Part shown: one piece after another, positions 5,770 to 14,173 of the stretch
Position numbering within the stretch: position 1 is the stretch's first letter
Layout: every line of letters starts with the position of its first letter
Origin: JAIEPT01 sp038217425
Lineage (GTDB): Bacteria > Planctomycetota > Planctomycetia > Gemmatales > Gemmataceae
Direction of reading: 5' to 3'
NCBI GenBank assembly: GCA_038217425.1
Contig: JBBQPM010000117.1
Span: 1-21,080 of the forward strand
DNA length: 21,080 nucleotides
The notes under the pieces: generated by a model
Databases searched by the model: none
The model's input: the letters and a program-made list of their open reading frames with translations, nothing else
What the model was told of the DNA's origin: nothing
Translations under genes and position numbers: made by a program

Positions 5770-7345
5770 TTTCGGCCCCCCGATTGACGAAATTGCGCAC
5801 GCCCTGATTCGAGCTGGCTTCGTACAGCGAATTCCAAAACACACCCAGAATGATCATCAGGCTCGCCAGGAACACGAGGTAGGCGCTCTGCATCGGCGGC
5901 GTCGGCATTTCCTTCACCGGCAAACCTTCGATTTCTTCGATCGGCTTCTCCAGCACCATCACCTTGAGCACGCGGACGTAGTAAATCAGGCTGAGCACTG
6001 TGTTCAAACCGCCGATAACGAGCAGGCCGAGCAGAATTCGGCTCTCCGCGGGCTTCGTCTCCATGCCCTGCTTGGCGGTGTCGAACAACACTTGCAAAAT
6101 CTGGAACTTGGCTGCGAATCCCGCGAGCGGCGGCAGGCCGAGCAGGCTCAGGAGGAACACGCCCAGGCAGATCACGAGCAGCGGGCTCCGCTGGATGAGA
6201 CCGCGGAATCGGCTCAGATCTTCGTGGCCATGCGTCAGATTGCGCAGGAACGCGACCGCCGCAAAGGCGCCGAGATTCATGAACAGGTAGATCGCCAGAT
6301 AGAACAAGACCGCTCCCGCGCCGGCGCTGGTGAGCGTCGCCAGGCCCATCATCATGAACCCAGCATGGGCGATCGTCGAATACGCGAGCAGACGTTTGAG
6401 GTTGGTCTGACTGTACGCGGCCAAGTTGCCGAACGTCGTGGTGACGGCGGCAAAGAAGGCGAGCGCGGGGAGCAGATACGGGCTCGCCGACTGCAGTTCG
6501 AGGACGATGCGGGCGAGCAGCGCCAGGGCGGCGCCTTTGGAGGCGACGGAGAGGAAGGCGCCGACTTCCGCGGACGCCCCTTCGAAAACGTCGGGGCACC
6601 AGAAGTGGAACGGCACCGCCGCCAGCTTGAAGGCGATGCCCACGAGCACGAAGAGTAGGCCCATGATGAGGACCGGCTCCTGGGCGAGATTCGTCTCCGC
6701 GAGGAAACGGAGCACGTCGGGCAGGTAACCGGTACCGAGCTTGCCGGTGAGCAGGCTGATGCCGTAGAGCATGATGCCCGCCGCCCCGCCGCCATAAACG
6801 ACGTACTTGAGTGCCGCTTCCGAACTTTGGCGTTTCCCCTTCATGAACCCAGCCAGGGCGTAGCTCGGCAGACTCGCCATCTCGATCGACAAAAACACCA
6901 TGAGCAGATGGTTCGACGACGCCATCAGCACCATGCCGAGCGTGGCGCCCAGGAGCAACACGTAGAAGTCTGCCGAGTCTTCCGCGTCGGGGATACCGGT
7001 GAGCAAGCACAGAACGATCACCAGGAACATGAACGCGAAGAGGAAGATCTTGAGGTAGACCGTGAAGTTATCAAAGACGAGCATGCCGCCGAACAGATCG
7101 AGCGACGACGCGCCGTGGCGGGGATCGAAGGTTTTGCAATCGGTCCATTGCGCCAGGGTGAAGCCGAGCGCCGTGCCAGCGGCGATGAGGGCGAACCAGC
7201 CGAGATTAAAGCGGTTGCCTTTCGCGGCGAAGAGCCGAAAGAGGAGCAGCCCGACGATGGCGGCGCAGATTACCAGTTCGGGCGTGAAGGCCCGAAAGTC
7301 TTTGCCGAGGCTGAACTGGAGATCGCTGAGGTTTGCGGATGTCAT
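5750..7345 (-). CDS. nuoN: NADH-quinone oxidoreductase subunit N, 531 aa
   Basis: One of the three antiporter-like, proton-pumping subunits of the complex I membrane arm. It is a polytopic membrane protein with about 14 helices. The key charged residues of the family are visible: Glu155 in SIEMASLPSYAL, Lys180 in AALKY, Lys240 in AFKLAAVPFHFWCPDVFEG, Lys270 in SVASKGA and Lys413 in AGFAAKF. Unlike NuoL and NuoM in this operon, the loop before the Lys240 helix is of normal size. The C-terminal region 465-485 is hydrophilic before the last helix. The start at 7345 has GGAG 5 nt upstream, placed across the nuoM stop. The gene follows nuoM after 10 nt and overlaps the next gene by 20 nt. Confidence 0.95.
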   Translation of the reverse strand: MTSANLSDLQFSLGKDFRAFTPELVICAAIVGLLLFRLFAAKGNRFNLGWFALIAAGTALGFTLAQWTDCKTFDPRHGASSLDLFGGMLVFDNFTVYLKIFLFAFMFLVIVLCLLTGIPDAEDSADFYVLLLGATLGMVLMASSNHLLMVFLSIEMASLPSYALAGFMKGKRQSSEAALKYVVYGGGAAGIMLYGISLLTGKLGTGYLPDVLRFLAETNLAQEPVLIMGLLFVLVGIAFKLAAVPFHFWCPDVFEGASAEVGAFLSVASKGAALALLARIVLELQSASPYLLPALAFFAAVTTTFGNLAAYSQTNLKRLLAYSTIAHAGFMMMGLATLTSAGAGAVLFYLAIYLFMNLGAFAAVAFLRNLTHGHEDLSRFRGLIQRSPLLVICLGVFLLSLLGLPPLAGFAAKFQILQVLFDTAKQGMETKPAESRILLGLLVIGGLNTVLSLIYYVRVLKVMVLEKPIEEIEGLPVKEMPTPPMQSAYLVFLASLMIILGVFWNSLYEASSNQGVRNFVNRGAENGAVQQ

Positions 7346-7355
7346 GGGGTCTCCA

Positions 7356-9272
7356 CTATTTCACCGCCGCCTGGGCGAAGCTCTTCACCAGTTCAGTCAC
7401 GTGGGGCTCCATCCAGCCGAGAATCATTTGCGGCATGATGCCCATGAAGATCGCGAGGAACACGAACGGTACGACGACGACGAGTTCACGGAGCGTGATA
7501 TCGGGGTAATCCTTGTACGCGGGATTGGTGCCGAGATAGACGCGCTGCAGCGTCCAGAGGACGTACGCGGCCGTGATGACGACGGTAAGGGCCGCGAGAA
7601 TGGCGAAGACCTTGCCTGCTTCTGGGAACGCAGCGGGTGAGAAGTTCCAGGTCGAGAGAATGACCATGAACTCGCCGACGAATCCGCACAGCCCGGGCAG
7701 CCCCAGCGCGGCGAAGAAGATGATGGCGCTGACGCCGCCGTACAGGGGCATCGGCTCGTAGAGTCCGCGGAAGTTGTCGAGGTTGCGGTGATGGGCGCGG
7801 TCGTAGATGACGCCCACGCAGAAGAACATCCCCGCCGAACTGACGCCATGGGCGAGCATCTGGTACATGGCGCCGTTCAGACCCCAGGACCAGTAGCGCT
7901 GCCCCTCGTTCGATACCGACCAGACGGCGATGCCGAGGATGACGTAGCCCATATGGCTTACCGAGGAGTACGCGACGAGTTTCTTGAAGTCGGTCTGGGC
8001 CATGGCCGCGAAGGCGCCGTAGACGATGTTGATCATCGCGAAGATGCCGATGTACAGGGCAAGGTCTTGCGCGGCCCAGGGGCAGATCGGGTAGGCGATC
8101 CGCAGGATGCCGTAACCGCCGAGTTTGAGCAGGATGCCGGCGAGGATCATCGAGATCGGCGTCGGCGCCTCGACGTGCGCATCGGGGAGCCAGGTGTGGA
8201 ACGGGAAGAGCGGCACCTTGATCGCGAAGCCGATGAACAGGAACAAGAACATCATGGTCTGAAACCAGGTCTGGAAGAACGGCTGCTCGAGTCGCTGCGC
8301 GATCCCTTCGGCGAGTTGGGATCGCTCCTGGGCGATCACTTCTTTCTGCACGTCGGGACGATCCTTGACCAGTTCCTCCGCCCACTTGTCGGCAAATTCT
8401 CTACGAGCTTTCGACTCGTTTTCTTGAAGGATCTTCGCATCCGTTACGCCCTGATTGAGCACCGCGATGCGGTTCTGCACGGAGAGGGCGGCGTTGCCGA
8501 CCTTGGGGAGCACGGTGAGATCGAAGGTGTGAACTTCCTTCGATTCGATCCGCTTGGCCTGCTTGTCGCCCGCCTGTTGCCGAGTGAGCGTCCCCGCGGG
8601 GACGAAGTCCTGGACGTCGGTAAAATAGAAGCCCAGCAGGGCGATGAGAATGAGGATCGAGCCGAGCAACGTGTAGAGGAAGAACTTGATCGCGGCATAT
8701 TCGCGGCGCGGGCCGCCCCAGACGCCGATCAGGAAATACATCGGCAGCAGCATCACTTCCCAGAAGATGTAAAACAGGAAGAAATCGAGCGACAAGAAGG
8801 TGCCGATGACCCCCGTCTCCAGGATCAGGAACAAAATGCAGTAGCCCTTCACGTGCTTCTCGATCGACCAACTCGCGACCATGGACAGGACGAAGAGGAT
8901 GGTGGTGAGCAGGATCAGCGACATGCTGATGCCGTCGATGCCGAGGAGGTATTCGATGTTGAAGCGTTCGATCCAGGGGTATCGGCCCAGGAGGTTGGTA
9001 CCCTGTTTGTTGTCGTCGGCGACTTTGCGGACGAGGGCTTCTTCGCTGCGAGAGACGAGCGTGGTTTTGTCGAGCCCGGCCTTGTTTTGGTCCATGTAGA
9101 AGTAGTAATCGATGAAGAGCATGGCGCTGAGGACGAAAGTGACGGCGGTTCCCAGCAGGGAGAACCAGCGCATGCCTTCTTCGGAGCCCTTGGGGAAGAA
9201 GGCGAGGGCCAGCGCGAAGAGGCTGGGAATGAAGATGCACAACGACATGAGGAACAGATCGGTTTCAGGCAT
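7356..9272 (-). CDS. nuoM: NADH-quinone oxidoreductase subunit M, enlarged, 638 aa
   Basis: Antiporter-like proton-pumping subunit of the complex I membrane arm. Conserved family features are present: FWEVMLLP with Glu172, the Lys352 helix KVPLFPFHTWLPDAHVEAP, LLKLGGYG with Lys383, and GFVGEFM with Glu534. It is about 130 residues longer than the classical protein. One hydrophilic insert lies at about 56-105 between TM2 and TM3. A larger one, about 218-332, lies between the helix ending LLGFYF and the Lys352 helix. The second insert is charged, helical and coiled-coil-like (ENESKARREFADKWAEELVK). The start at 9272 gives MPETDLFLM; its ribosome site is weak and Met9 is a possible alternative. 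The gap from nuoL is 33 nt, the widest in the nuo cluster. Confidence 0.95.
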   Translation of the reverse strand: MPETDLFLMSLCIFIPSLFALALAFFPKGSEEGMRWFSLLGTAVTFVLSAMLFIDYYFYMDQNKAGLDKTTLVSRSEEALVRKVADDNKQGTNLLGRYPWIERFNIEYLLGIDGISMSLILLTTILFVLSMVASWSIEKHVKGYCILFLILETGVIGTFLSLDFFLFYIFWEVMLLPMYFLIGVWGGPRREYAAIKFFLYTLLGSILILIALLGFYFTDVQDFVPAGTLTRQQAGDKQAKRIESKEVHTFDLTVLPKVGNAALSVQNRIAVLNQGVTDAKILQENESKARREFADKWAEELVKDRPDVQKEVIAQERSQLAEGIAQRLEQPFFQTWFQTMMFLFLFIGFAIKVPLFPFHTWLPDAHVEAPTPISMILAGILLKLGGYGILRIAYPICPWAAQDLALYIGIFAMINIVYGAFAAMAQTDFKKLVAYSSVSHMGYVILGIAVWSVSNEGQRYWSWGLNGAMYQMLAHGVSSAGMFFCVGVIYDRAHHRNLDNFRGLYEPMPLYGGVSAIIFFAALGLPGLCGFVGEFMVILSTWNFSPAAFPEAGKVFAILAALTVVITAAYVLWTLQRVYLGTNPAYKDYPDITLRELVVVVPFVFLAIFMGIMPQMILGWMEPHVTELVKSFAQAAVK

Positions 9273-9305
9273 GGAAGCACTCGGGTCGTTATGAGCCAGC
9301 GAAAA

Positions 9306-11906
9306 TTACGGGGCGGCGGCGACAACCAGGGCCAGGACCGCCCAGATGCCGATGCTCGCCAGGACCAGGAATAATACATACGAACGCAGGTAGCCGGTTT
9401 GCAGGTTGCGGAGCCAAAGGCCGACCGCGAGCGTGACGTTGCCGACGAGATTGACGGCGCCGTCCACGAGGTATTTATCGACCCAGCCGTGCCAGCGCGA
9501 GACCGCGAGGTTGGCGCTGCCGACGCGGTTGACAATGCCGTCGATCACGTACGTATCGAATGCCCGGCACCAATGGGCAATCACGAGCCCGGGCCGAACG
9601 ATGAGGACGCTGTACAGTTCGTCGAAGTACCACTTGTGCTGCAAGAAGCGATGCACGCCCGGAAACGCTTCTTTCGATTCGGCGGGATCGAGGAAGCGGA
9701 ACAAGTAGCTCGACGCGGCAAATGCCAGGCCGATGAGCACGACGCCGAGCGCGAGGTAACCCGCCATCGCATGGCTTTCGTGGACCATATCTTTGTAGCT
9801 GCCGTGGTTGGCGCCATGCTGGGCGTGGGCGTCGATCTGCACCTGCCAGTTGTTTTCCACGGCCGCGGGTTGCGACGCGGCGATCGCGTGTTCCAGCCAG
9901 CTGTGATCCGCCTTGTAGATCGGCCAACCCCAGGCGACGCAGAAGCTCAGGATCGCCAGCAAAATCAGCGGTACGGTCATGATCCAGGGCGATTCATGGG
10001 CGTGTTCGTAGACGTGATCGTCGCGGGGTTCGCCGGTGAAGGTCATGAACCACATGCGGAACATGTAAAACGTGGTGATGCCCGCGGTCACGAGCGGCAA
10101 CACGAAGAGGAGGAAGTGTTCCCGATGCAGCGTGAAGAAGCTGAGGGCGTTGGCAAGGACCGCGTCCTTGCTGTACCATCCGGAAAAGAGCGGGATGCCG
10201 GCGATGGCGAAGACGCCGACGAGCATCGTGAGGGCGGTGATCTTCATCTTGGGGAAGAGCCCGCCCATCTTCTGCATGTCTTGCTGGTGATGGCACCCGT
10301 AGATGACGCTGCCGGAACCAAGGAAGAGGAGGGCCTTGAAGAAGGCGTGCGTCATGAGATGGAAGAGCCCGGCCGCCCAGCCGCCGATGCCCAGGGCGAG
10401 CATCATGTAGCCGAGCTGGCTCACGGTAGAGTAGGCGAGGACTTTCTTGATGTCGGTTACGACGACGGCGATGGTGGCGGCGACGAAGAGCGTGATGGCG
10501 CCGACGTAGGCGATGACGAGGAGCGCGTCGAACGTAAAGATCGGAAAGACTCGACCGACGAGATACACGCCGGCCGCAACCATGGTCGCCGCGTGGATGA
10601 GCGCGCTGACGGGCGTTGGACCTTCCATGGCATCCGGGAGCCAGACTTGCAACGGGAACTGCGCCGATTTGCCGACGCAACCGAGGAAGATACCGAGCCC
10701 GGCGACAACCAGCCAGACATACGGAATCGACGGCGCTCGCTCATGACCCACGGCGCTGCGCGCGGTACCGGTCACGCCGTCCTTGAGCTTGTCGCCGTGA
10801 ATGTGATCGTCTGCATGGAAGAGCAGCACATTCGGGCCTGCTTTTTGATCGATCTTCATGCCAGCGAGCGGCTTGGTCGGCTCTCGGCGGTTGGGCATTT
10901 CGACGTCGTGGAAACGCACGAACGTCCCCGCGAGCGCGATCGACTCGTCGTGAGCATCCAACGCCGGCGCCCGGACTTGCTGGAAGATGTCCTGGAAGTT
11001 GAACGTCCCCAGGTAGGTCCACAGAATCATCAGGCCGATGAGAAACCCGGCGTCGCCGATTCGGTTAACGATGAACGCCTTGTTGGCCGCGTTGCTGGCG
11101 CTGGTTCGCTCGTAGTAGAAACCGATGAGCAGGAACGAGCAGATGCCGACCAACTCCCAGCTCACGAAGATCTGAAAGAGATTGTCGGCCAGGAGCAGGT
11201 TGAGCATCGAGAAGCAGAAGAGCGACAGGAACATGAAGAATCGGCCGAACCGTCCGCGACGCTTGTAGTGCCCGTCTGCCGCATGGACTTCGTGATCCTC
11301 GACCTGCTTGTTCAGTTCGTCGGCCATGTAGCCGGTCGAGAAGAGATGGATAAGCGAGGCGACGAACGTGACCATCACGAACATGAGGGCGGAGAGATGG
11401 TCGATGTAATAGCCGACGCGGAGTTCGCTGCCGGGCGCGGCGGCGGTGCCGGCCTCGTCGAAGAAGCTGAGCCGGGCCCAGGAGACGCTCCCCTCCCAGC
11501 CCTCGAGTCGGTGTTTCTTGCGCAATTCGGCTTGTGGGTTCTTGCCAGCGCCGTGATGCTCCTCTTCGCCCTCTTTCTTCTCGGCGACTTCGACCTTGGC
11601 GGGAAGCTTTTCCTCGTCGGTCGTCGAGTGGTGGAGGTGGACGGGATAGTCGCCCAGGTAGAGGACGAAGCCGTAGAAACTGAGGCCGAAGGCGAGGACC
11701 ATGGAGGCGAGCCCGACGTAGGCGGGGCCGCGGCCGGTGACGTCGCCGCCGAGAAGTTCGTAGAGGGACTTCAGCGTCGGATTTTGCTGATGTTGGCGAA
11801 GCACGCCCCGGGCGGCGCCTGCGAGGAGCAGCAGCGTGAACGACACGAGCGGCAGCAGCGTGGCGATCACGAACAACAGGCCGGGATTGTCTTGAATGAA
11901 CTGCAT
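9306..11906 (-). CDS. nuoL: NADH-quinone oxidoreductase subunit L, very long, 866 aa
   Basis: The distal antiporter-like subunit of complex I, which carries the long lateral helix. Family signatures: SWELVGICSFLLIGFYY with Glu251, KSAQFPLQVWLPDAMEGPTP with Lys413, SALIHAATMVAAGVYL with His438, THAFFKALLFL with Lys524, and GWYSKDAVL with Lys580/Asp581. The classical protein is about 613 aa. Extra hydrophilic sequence lies at about 30-62, 88-165 (acidic/basic, with EEEHHG), 196-217 (EDHEVHAADGHYKRRG) and 302-393 (LLFHADDHIHGDK), all interrupting an otherwise normal core. A His-rich segment also occurs near 680-715. The C-terminus, from about 780, holds a roughly repeated unit (YVIDGIVNRVGSANLAV, then YLVDGAVNLVGNVTLAV) before the last helix. 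AAAGG lies 7 nt before the ATG, and nuoK ends only 3 nt upstream. Confidence 0.95.
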   Translation of the reverse strand: MQFIQDNPGLLFVIATLLPLVSFTLLLLAGAARGVLRQHQQNPTLKSLYELLGGDVTGRGPAYVGLASMVLAFGLSFYGFVLYLGDYPVHLHHSTTDEEKLPAKVEVAEKKEGEEEHHGAGKNPQAELRKKHRLEGWEGSVSWARLSFFDEAGTAAAPGSELRVGYYIDHLSALMFVMVTFVASLIHLFSTGYMADELNKQVEDHEVHAADGHYKRRGRFGRFFMFLSLFCFSMLNLLLADNLFQIFVSWELVGICSFLLIGFYYERTSASNAANKAFIVNRIGDAGFLIGLMILWTYLGTFNFQDIFQQVRAPALDAHDESIALAGTFVRFHDVEMPNRREPTKPLAGMKIDQKAGPNVLLFHADDHIHGDKLKDGVTGTARSAVGHERAPSIPYVWLVVAGLGIFLGCVGKSAQFPLQVWLPDAMEGPTPVSALIHAATMVAAGVYLVGRVFPIFTFDALLVIAYVGAITLFVAATIAVVVTDIKKVLAYSTVSQLGYMMLALGIGGWAAGLFHLMTHAFFKALLFLGSGSVIYGCHHQQDMQKMGGLFPKMKITALTMLVGVFAIAGIPLFSGWYSKDAVLANALSFFTLHREHFLLFVLPLVTAGITTFYMFRMWFMTFTGEPRDDHVYEHAHESPWIMTVPLILLAILSFCVAWGWPIYKADHSWLEHAIAASQPAAVENNWQVQIDAHAQHGANHGSYKDMVHESHAMAGYLALGVVLIGLAFAASSYLFRFLDPAESKEAFPGVHRFLQHKWYFDELYSVLIVRPGLVIAHWCRAFDTYVIDGIVNRVGSANLAVSRWHGWVDKYLVDGAVNLVGNVTLAVGLWLRNLQTGYLRSYVLFLVLASIGIWAVLALVVAAAP

Positions 11907-11909
11907 CGC

Positions 11910-12227
11910 TTAGCCTTTCAACTCCTCGGCCGAATCGACGTCGACGGTCGTGTGGTTGTTGTAGAAGTTGAGAACGATGGCCAAGGCGACCGCTGCCTCG
12001 CCGGCGGCGAGGACGATCACGAAGAGGGCGAAGATCATCCCTTCCAGGCGGAAGGCGGGGTTAAAGTGCGAGAAGGCGACGAAGTTGACGCCGGCGCCGT
12101 TCAGCACGAGTTCGACGCCGATCAACACGCCGATGGCGTTGCGCTTGGTCGCCATGCAGACCGCGCCGCAGACGAAGAGCAGGGCGCCCAGGACGAGGTA
12201 ATGTTCGAGGAGAATCGCGCCGCTCAT
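11910..12227 (-). CDS. nuoK: NADH-quinone oxidoreductase subunit K, 105 aa
   Basis: Small three-helix membrane subunit of complex I that helps form the central proton channel. The start at 12227 (MSGAILLEHYLVLGALLFV) overlaps the nuoJ stop as ATGA, so translation is coupled; the longer upstream frame is nuoJ shadow. Conserved features are GVLIGVELVLNGAGVNFVAF, with a membrane Glu at residue 39, and MIFALFVIVLAAGEAAVALAIVL, with a second membrane Glu at residue 77. The length is normal for the family (about 100 aa). The C-terminus is short and hydrophilic (TTVDVDSAEELKG). Confidence 0.95.
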   Translation of the reverse strand: MSGAILLEHYLVLGALLFVCGAVCMATKRNAIGVLIGVELVLNGAGVNFVAFSHFNPAFRLEGMIFALFVIVLAAGEAAVALAIVLNFYNNHTTVDVDSAEELKG

Positions 12228-12835
12228 AGCATGGTCTCCCGGCGTTTTTTGGCGCGAGCGAGATACGCGGCGCCGATCAAGACGACGAGCAGATGGATCG
12301 AGACGATTTCGAAGGGCAGCAGGTAATGGACTCGTTTGCCGTCCCCGCGTGGCGGGCCGTTTTCGACGCCCAGGAATGCCTGTCCGATCTGCATCGTCGA
12401 CGTTGAGGTGGCGGCATCCGAATCGGCGGCGTCCCCTCGGCGGACGTCCTGAGCCACGGGATGTTGCGCGTCCGCCGGTCCGAACTTGCCCTTGATCGAA
12501 AACACGGCGAAGCACAGAAACGTCAGCAGCATGATGCCAACGGCGATCGAGATCGCCCATTCGGCGCTCGACGTCTTCATATTAAGGAACGGGCTCTGCG
12601 CGGTGAGCATGACGCCGAAGATGACGAGAACGAGGGTGCCGCCGACGTACACGAGCAGCTGGATGGCGCCGACGAGATCGGCTCCCAGGAGAAAGAAGAT
12701 GCCGGAAACGCCCCCCAGCGTGAAGAGAAGCCAGGTGGCGGCGCGGACGATGTTGTCGGTGACGACGGTGGCGATGGCGCACAGGCCGGTCAGCCCCGCG
12801 ATCACCCAGAACAGAAATGAATGCATCGATTCCAT
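12224..12835 (-). CDS. nuoJ: NADH-quinone oxidoreductase subunit J, 203 aa
   Basis: Five-helix membrane subunit of complex I, next to NuoK in the membrane arm. Helices are seen at about 7-25, 31-51, 57-78, 91-113 and 173-194, with the conserved pi-bulge-type helix AIQLLVYVGGTLVLVIFGVML. Between the fourth and fifth helices is a polar stretch of about 55 residues, rich in Asp, Ala and Ser, longer than I would expect. The start at 12835 has AAGG 8 nt upstream and lies 3 nt after the nuoH stop; Met4 would leave too long a spacing. No nuoI lies between nuoH and nuoJ, unlike the common nuo order. Confidence 0.93.
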   Translation of the reverse strand: MESMHSFLFWVIAGLTGLCAIATVVTDNIVRAATWLLFTLGGVSGIFFLLGADLVGAIQLLVYVGGTLVLVIFGVMLTAQSPFLNMKTSSAEWAISIAVGIMLLTFLCFAVFSIKGKFGPADAQHPVAQDVRRGDAADSDAATSTSTMQIGQAFLGVENGPPRGDGKRVHYLLPFEIVSIHLLVVLIGAAYLARAKKRRETML

Positions 12836-12838
12836 GGT

Positions 12839-14065
12839 TTACGCCTTGGGCGCCTGAGCCGCTTGATACCCCGGAGATTTCGCCGTCGCCCACATCCCCG
12901 CCATCGCCGTCCCCGGCGCCGACGTCGTGTAGCTCGCCAGCGCCTTCGCCATCGCCAACAGTGCGAAAATCGAACCGCCGAAGATGACGAACTTCGTGAG
13001 CCACTGCAAGAACGGCGGCACGATCAGCATCCATAGTGCGACGCCGAGGAGGAGTCCGCAGCCGATGGGGATCAGATATTTGAGGCACATCATCATCACC
13101 TGGTCGATACGGAGCCGGGGCAGAGTCCAGCGGATCCACATCATGACGAAGACCAGGAACCAGCACTTGAAGATGAAGACGCCTACGTTGAGGGCGTTGC
13201 CGACCCACATACCGAGCAAATCGGTGAGTTCCCAGGGGAGCCCCAGACTCCAGCCGCCCAGGAACATGATGCAGGCGATGCCGGAGACGGCGAACATGCT
13301 GCCATACTCTGCCATGAAGATCACGAGCCAGCGGAAGCCGGAGTATTCCGTGTGAAAGCCCGCGACGAGTTCGCTTTCGGCCTCGGCAAGATCGAACGGG
13401 GCCCGTTTGCAGCTGGCGAGGGCGCACGTGAAGTACGTCCAGAACGCGGCGAAGGTGAAGGGATCGTGGAAGACGAGCCAGTTCCAGATGCCCTGTTGCT
13501 GCAAGGCGACCTGGCCGAGGTTCATGGAGCCGGTGACAATGACGGGGACGAGGATGCACAGGGCCATCGGGATTTCGTAGGAGACCATCTGGGCGGCCTC
13601 GCGCATGCCGCCGAAGAGGGACCATTTACTGCCGGAACCGTAGCCGATGAGGATGATGCCGAAGACTTCGGTCGACATGATGGCGAGCATGAAGAAGATG
13701 CCGATGTTCATTTCCTGGGCGACGACGCCGTTGCCGAAGGGCAGGGCGATGAAGGCCATGAACGAGCCGGCGAGTGCGATATAAGGGCCGACGCGGAAGA
13801 GCATTTGATCTGCGGCGGCGGGGATGAGATCTTCCTTGACGAGGAGCTTCATGCCGTCGGCGAGGGTCTGCAGCCAGCCGAACTTGCCGCCGACGCGGGT
13901 GGGGCCGAGGCGGTCCTGGATTCGACCGGCGACTTTCCGTTCGAGCCAGACGGAGAAGATGGCGGAGACGAGCATGAAGCCGATGATCAGCGCCGCCGCG
14001 ATGACGACGATGAGATAACCGATCCAGCTCAAGTATCCGCTGCTGGCGAAAAGAGGTTGGCCCAC
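12839..14065 (-). CDS. nuoH: NADH-quinone oxidoreductase subunit H, 408 aa
   Basis: Membrane subunit that joins the quinone site of complex I to the proton pumps. Both family signatures are present: WLERKVAGRIQDRLGPTRVG at 40-59 and PFDLAEAESELVAGFHTEYS at 223-242. The usual Pro before the second Glu is Ala here, and the residues before the signature are ASCKRA rather than the usual Asn-Arg form. RWTLPRLRIDQVM at 312-324 is also typical. About eight to nine helices span the protein, and the C-terminus ends in an Ala-rich polar tail. The start is a GTG at 14065 with AAGGA 9 nt upstream. It is the first nuo gene of the cluster, 108 nt after the TPR gene. Confidence 0.95.
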   Translation of the reverse strand: MGQPLFASSGYLSWIGYLIVVIAAALIIGFMLVSAIFSVWLERKVAGRIQDRLGPTRVGGKFGWLQTLADGMKLLVKEDLIPAAADQMLFRVGPYIALAGSFMAFIALPFGNGVVAQEMNIGIFFMLAIMSTEVFGIILIGYGSGSKWSLFGGMREAAQMVSYEIPMALCILVPVIVTGSMNLGQVALQQQGIWNWLVFHDPFTFAAFWTYFTCALASCKRAPFDLAEAESELVAGFHTEYSGFRWLVIFMAEYGSMFAVSGIACIMFLGGWSLGLPWELTDLLGMWVGNALNVGVFIFKCWFLVFVMMWIRWTLPRLRIDQVMMMCLKYLIPIGCGLLLGVALWMLIVPPFLQWLTKFVIFGGSIFALLAMAKALASYTTSAPGTAMAGMWATAKSPGYQAAQAPKA

Positions 14066-14173
14066 GGGGCGGGTTCCTTGCAGGAGTCACAACGGTTTCG
14101 CGACACGCAATCGTCGCTAGGATACGGTTCCGTCCGCGTTCGGCTAGAGTGGAAGTTAATCTGCTTCGGGAGT

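Noticed and set aside
7788..9374. A 528-codon plus-strand frame opposite nuoM
   Set aside because: Antisense shadow of nuoM with biased charged composition and no ribosome site or family features.
9399..12326. A 975-codon open frame on the plus strand opposite nuoL and nuoK
   Set aside because: It is the antisense shadow of genes with clear complex I signatures. Its product is rich in Asp, Glu, His, Arg and Gln without domains, as expected from a high-GC antisense frame.
12227..12560. N-terminal extension of nuoK
   Set aside because: The extra 111 residues are Arg-rich shadow of nuoJ; the ATGA overlap and family length fix the start at 12227.
12836..12838. Search for nuoI between nuoH and nuoJ
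   Set aside because: Only 3 bases separate the two genes, and no ferredoxin-type CxxCxxC frame is present anywhere in the cluster.
14066..14173. Promoter for the nuo genes
   Set aside because: TATCCT-like sequence is present on the minus strand, but no acceptable -35 box at the right spacing could be found.
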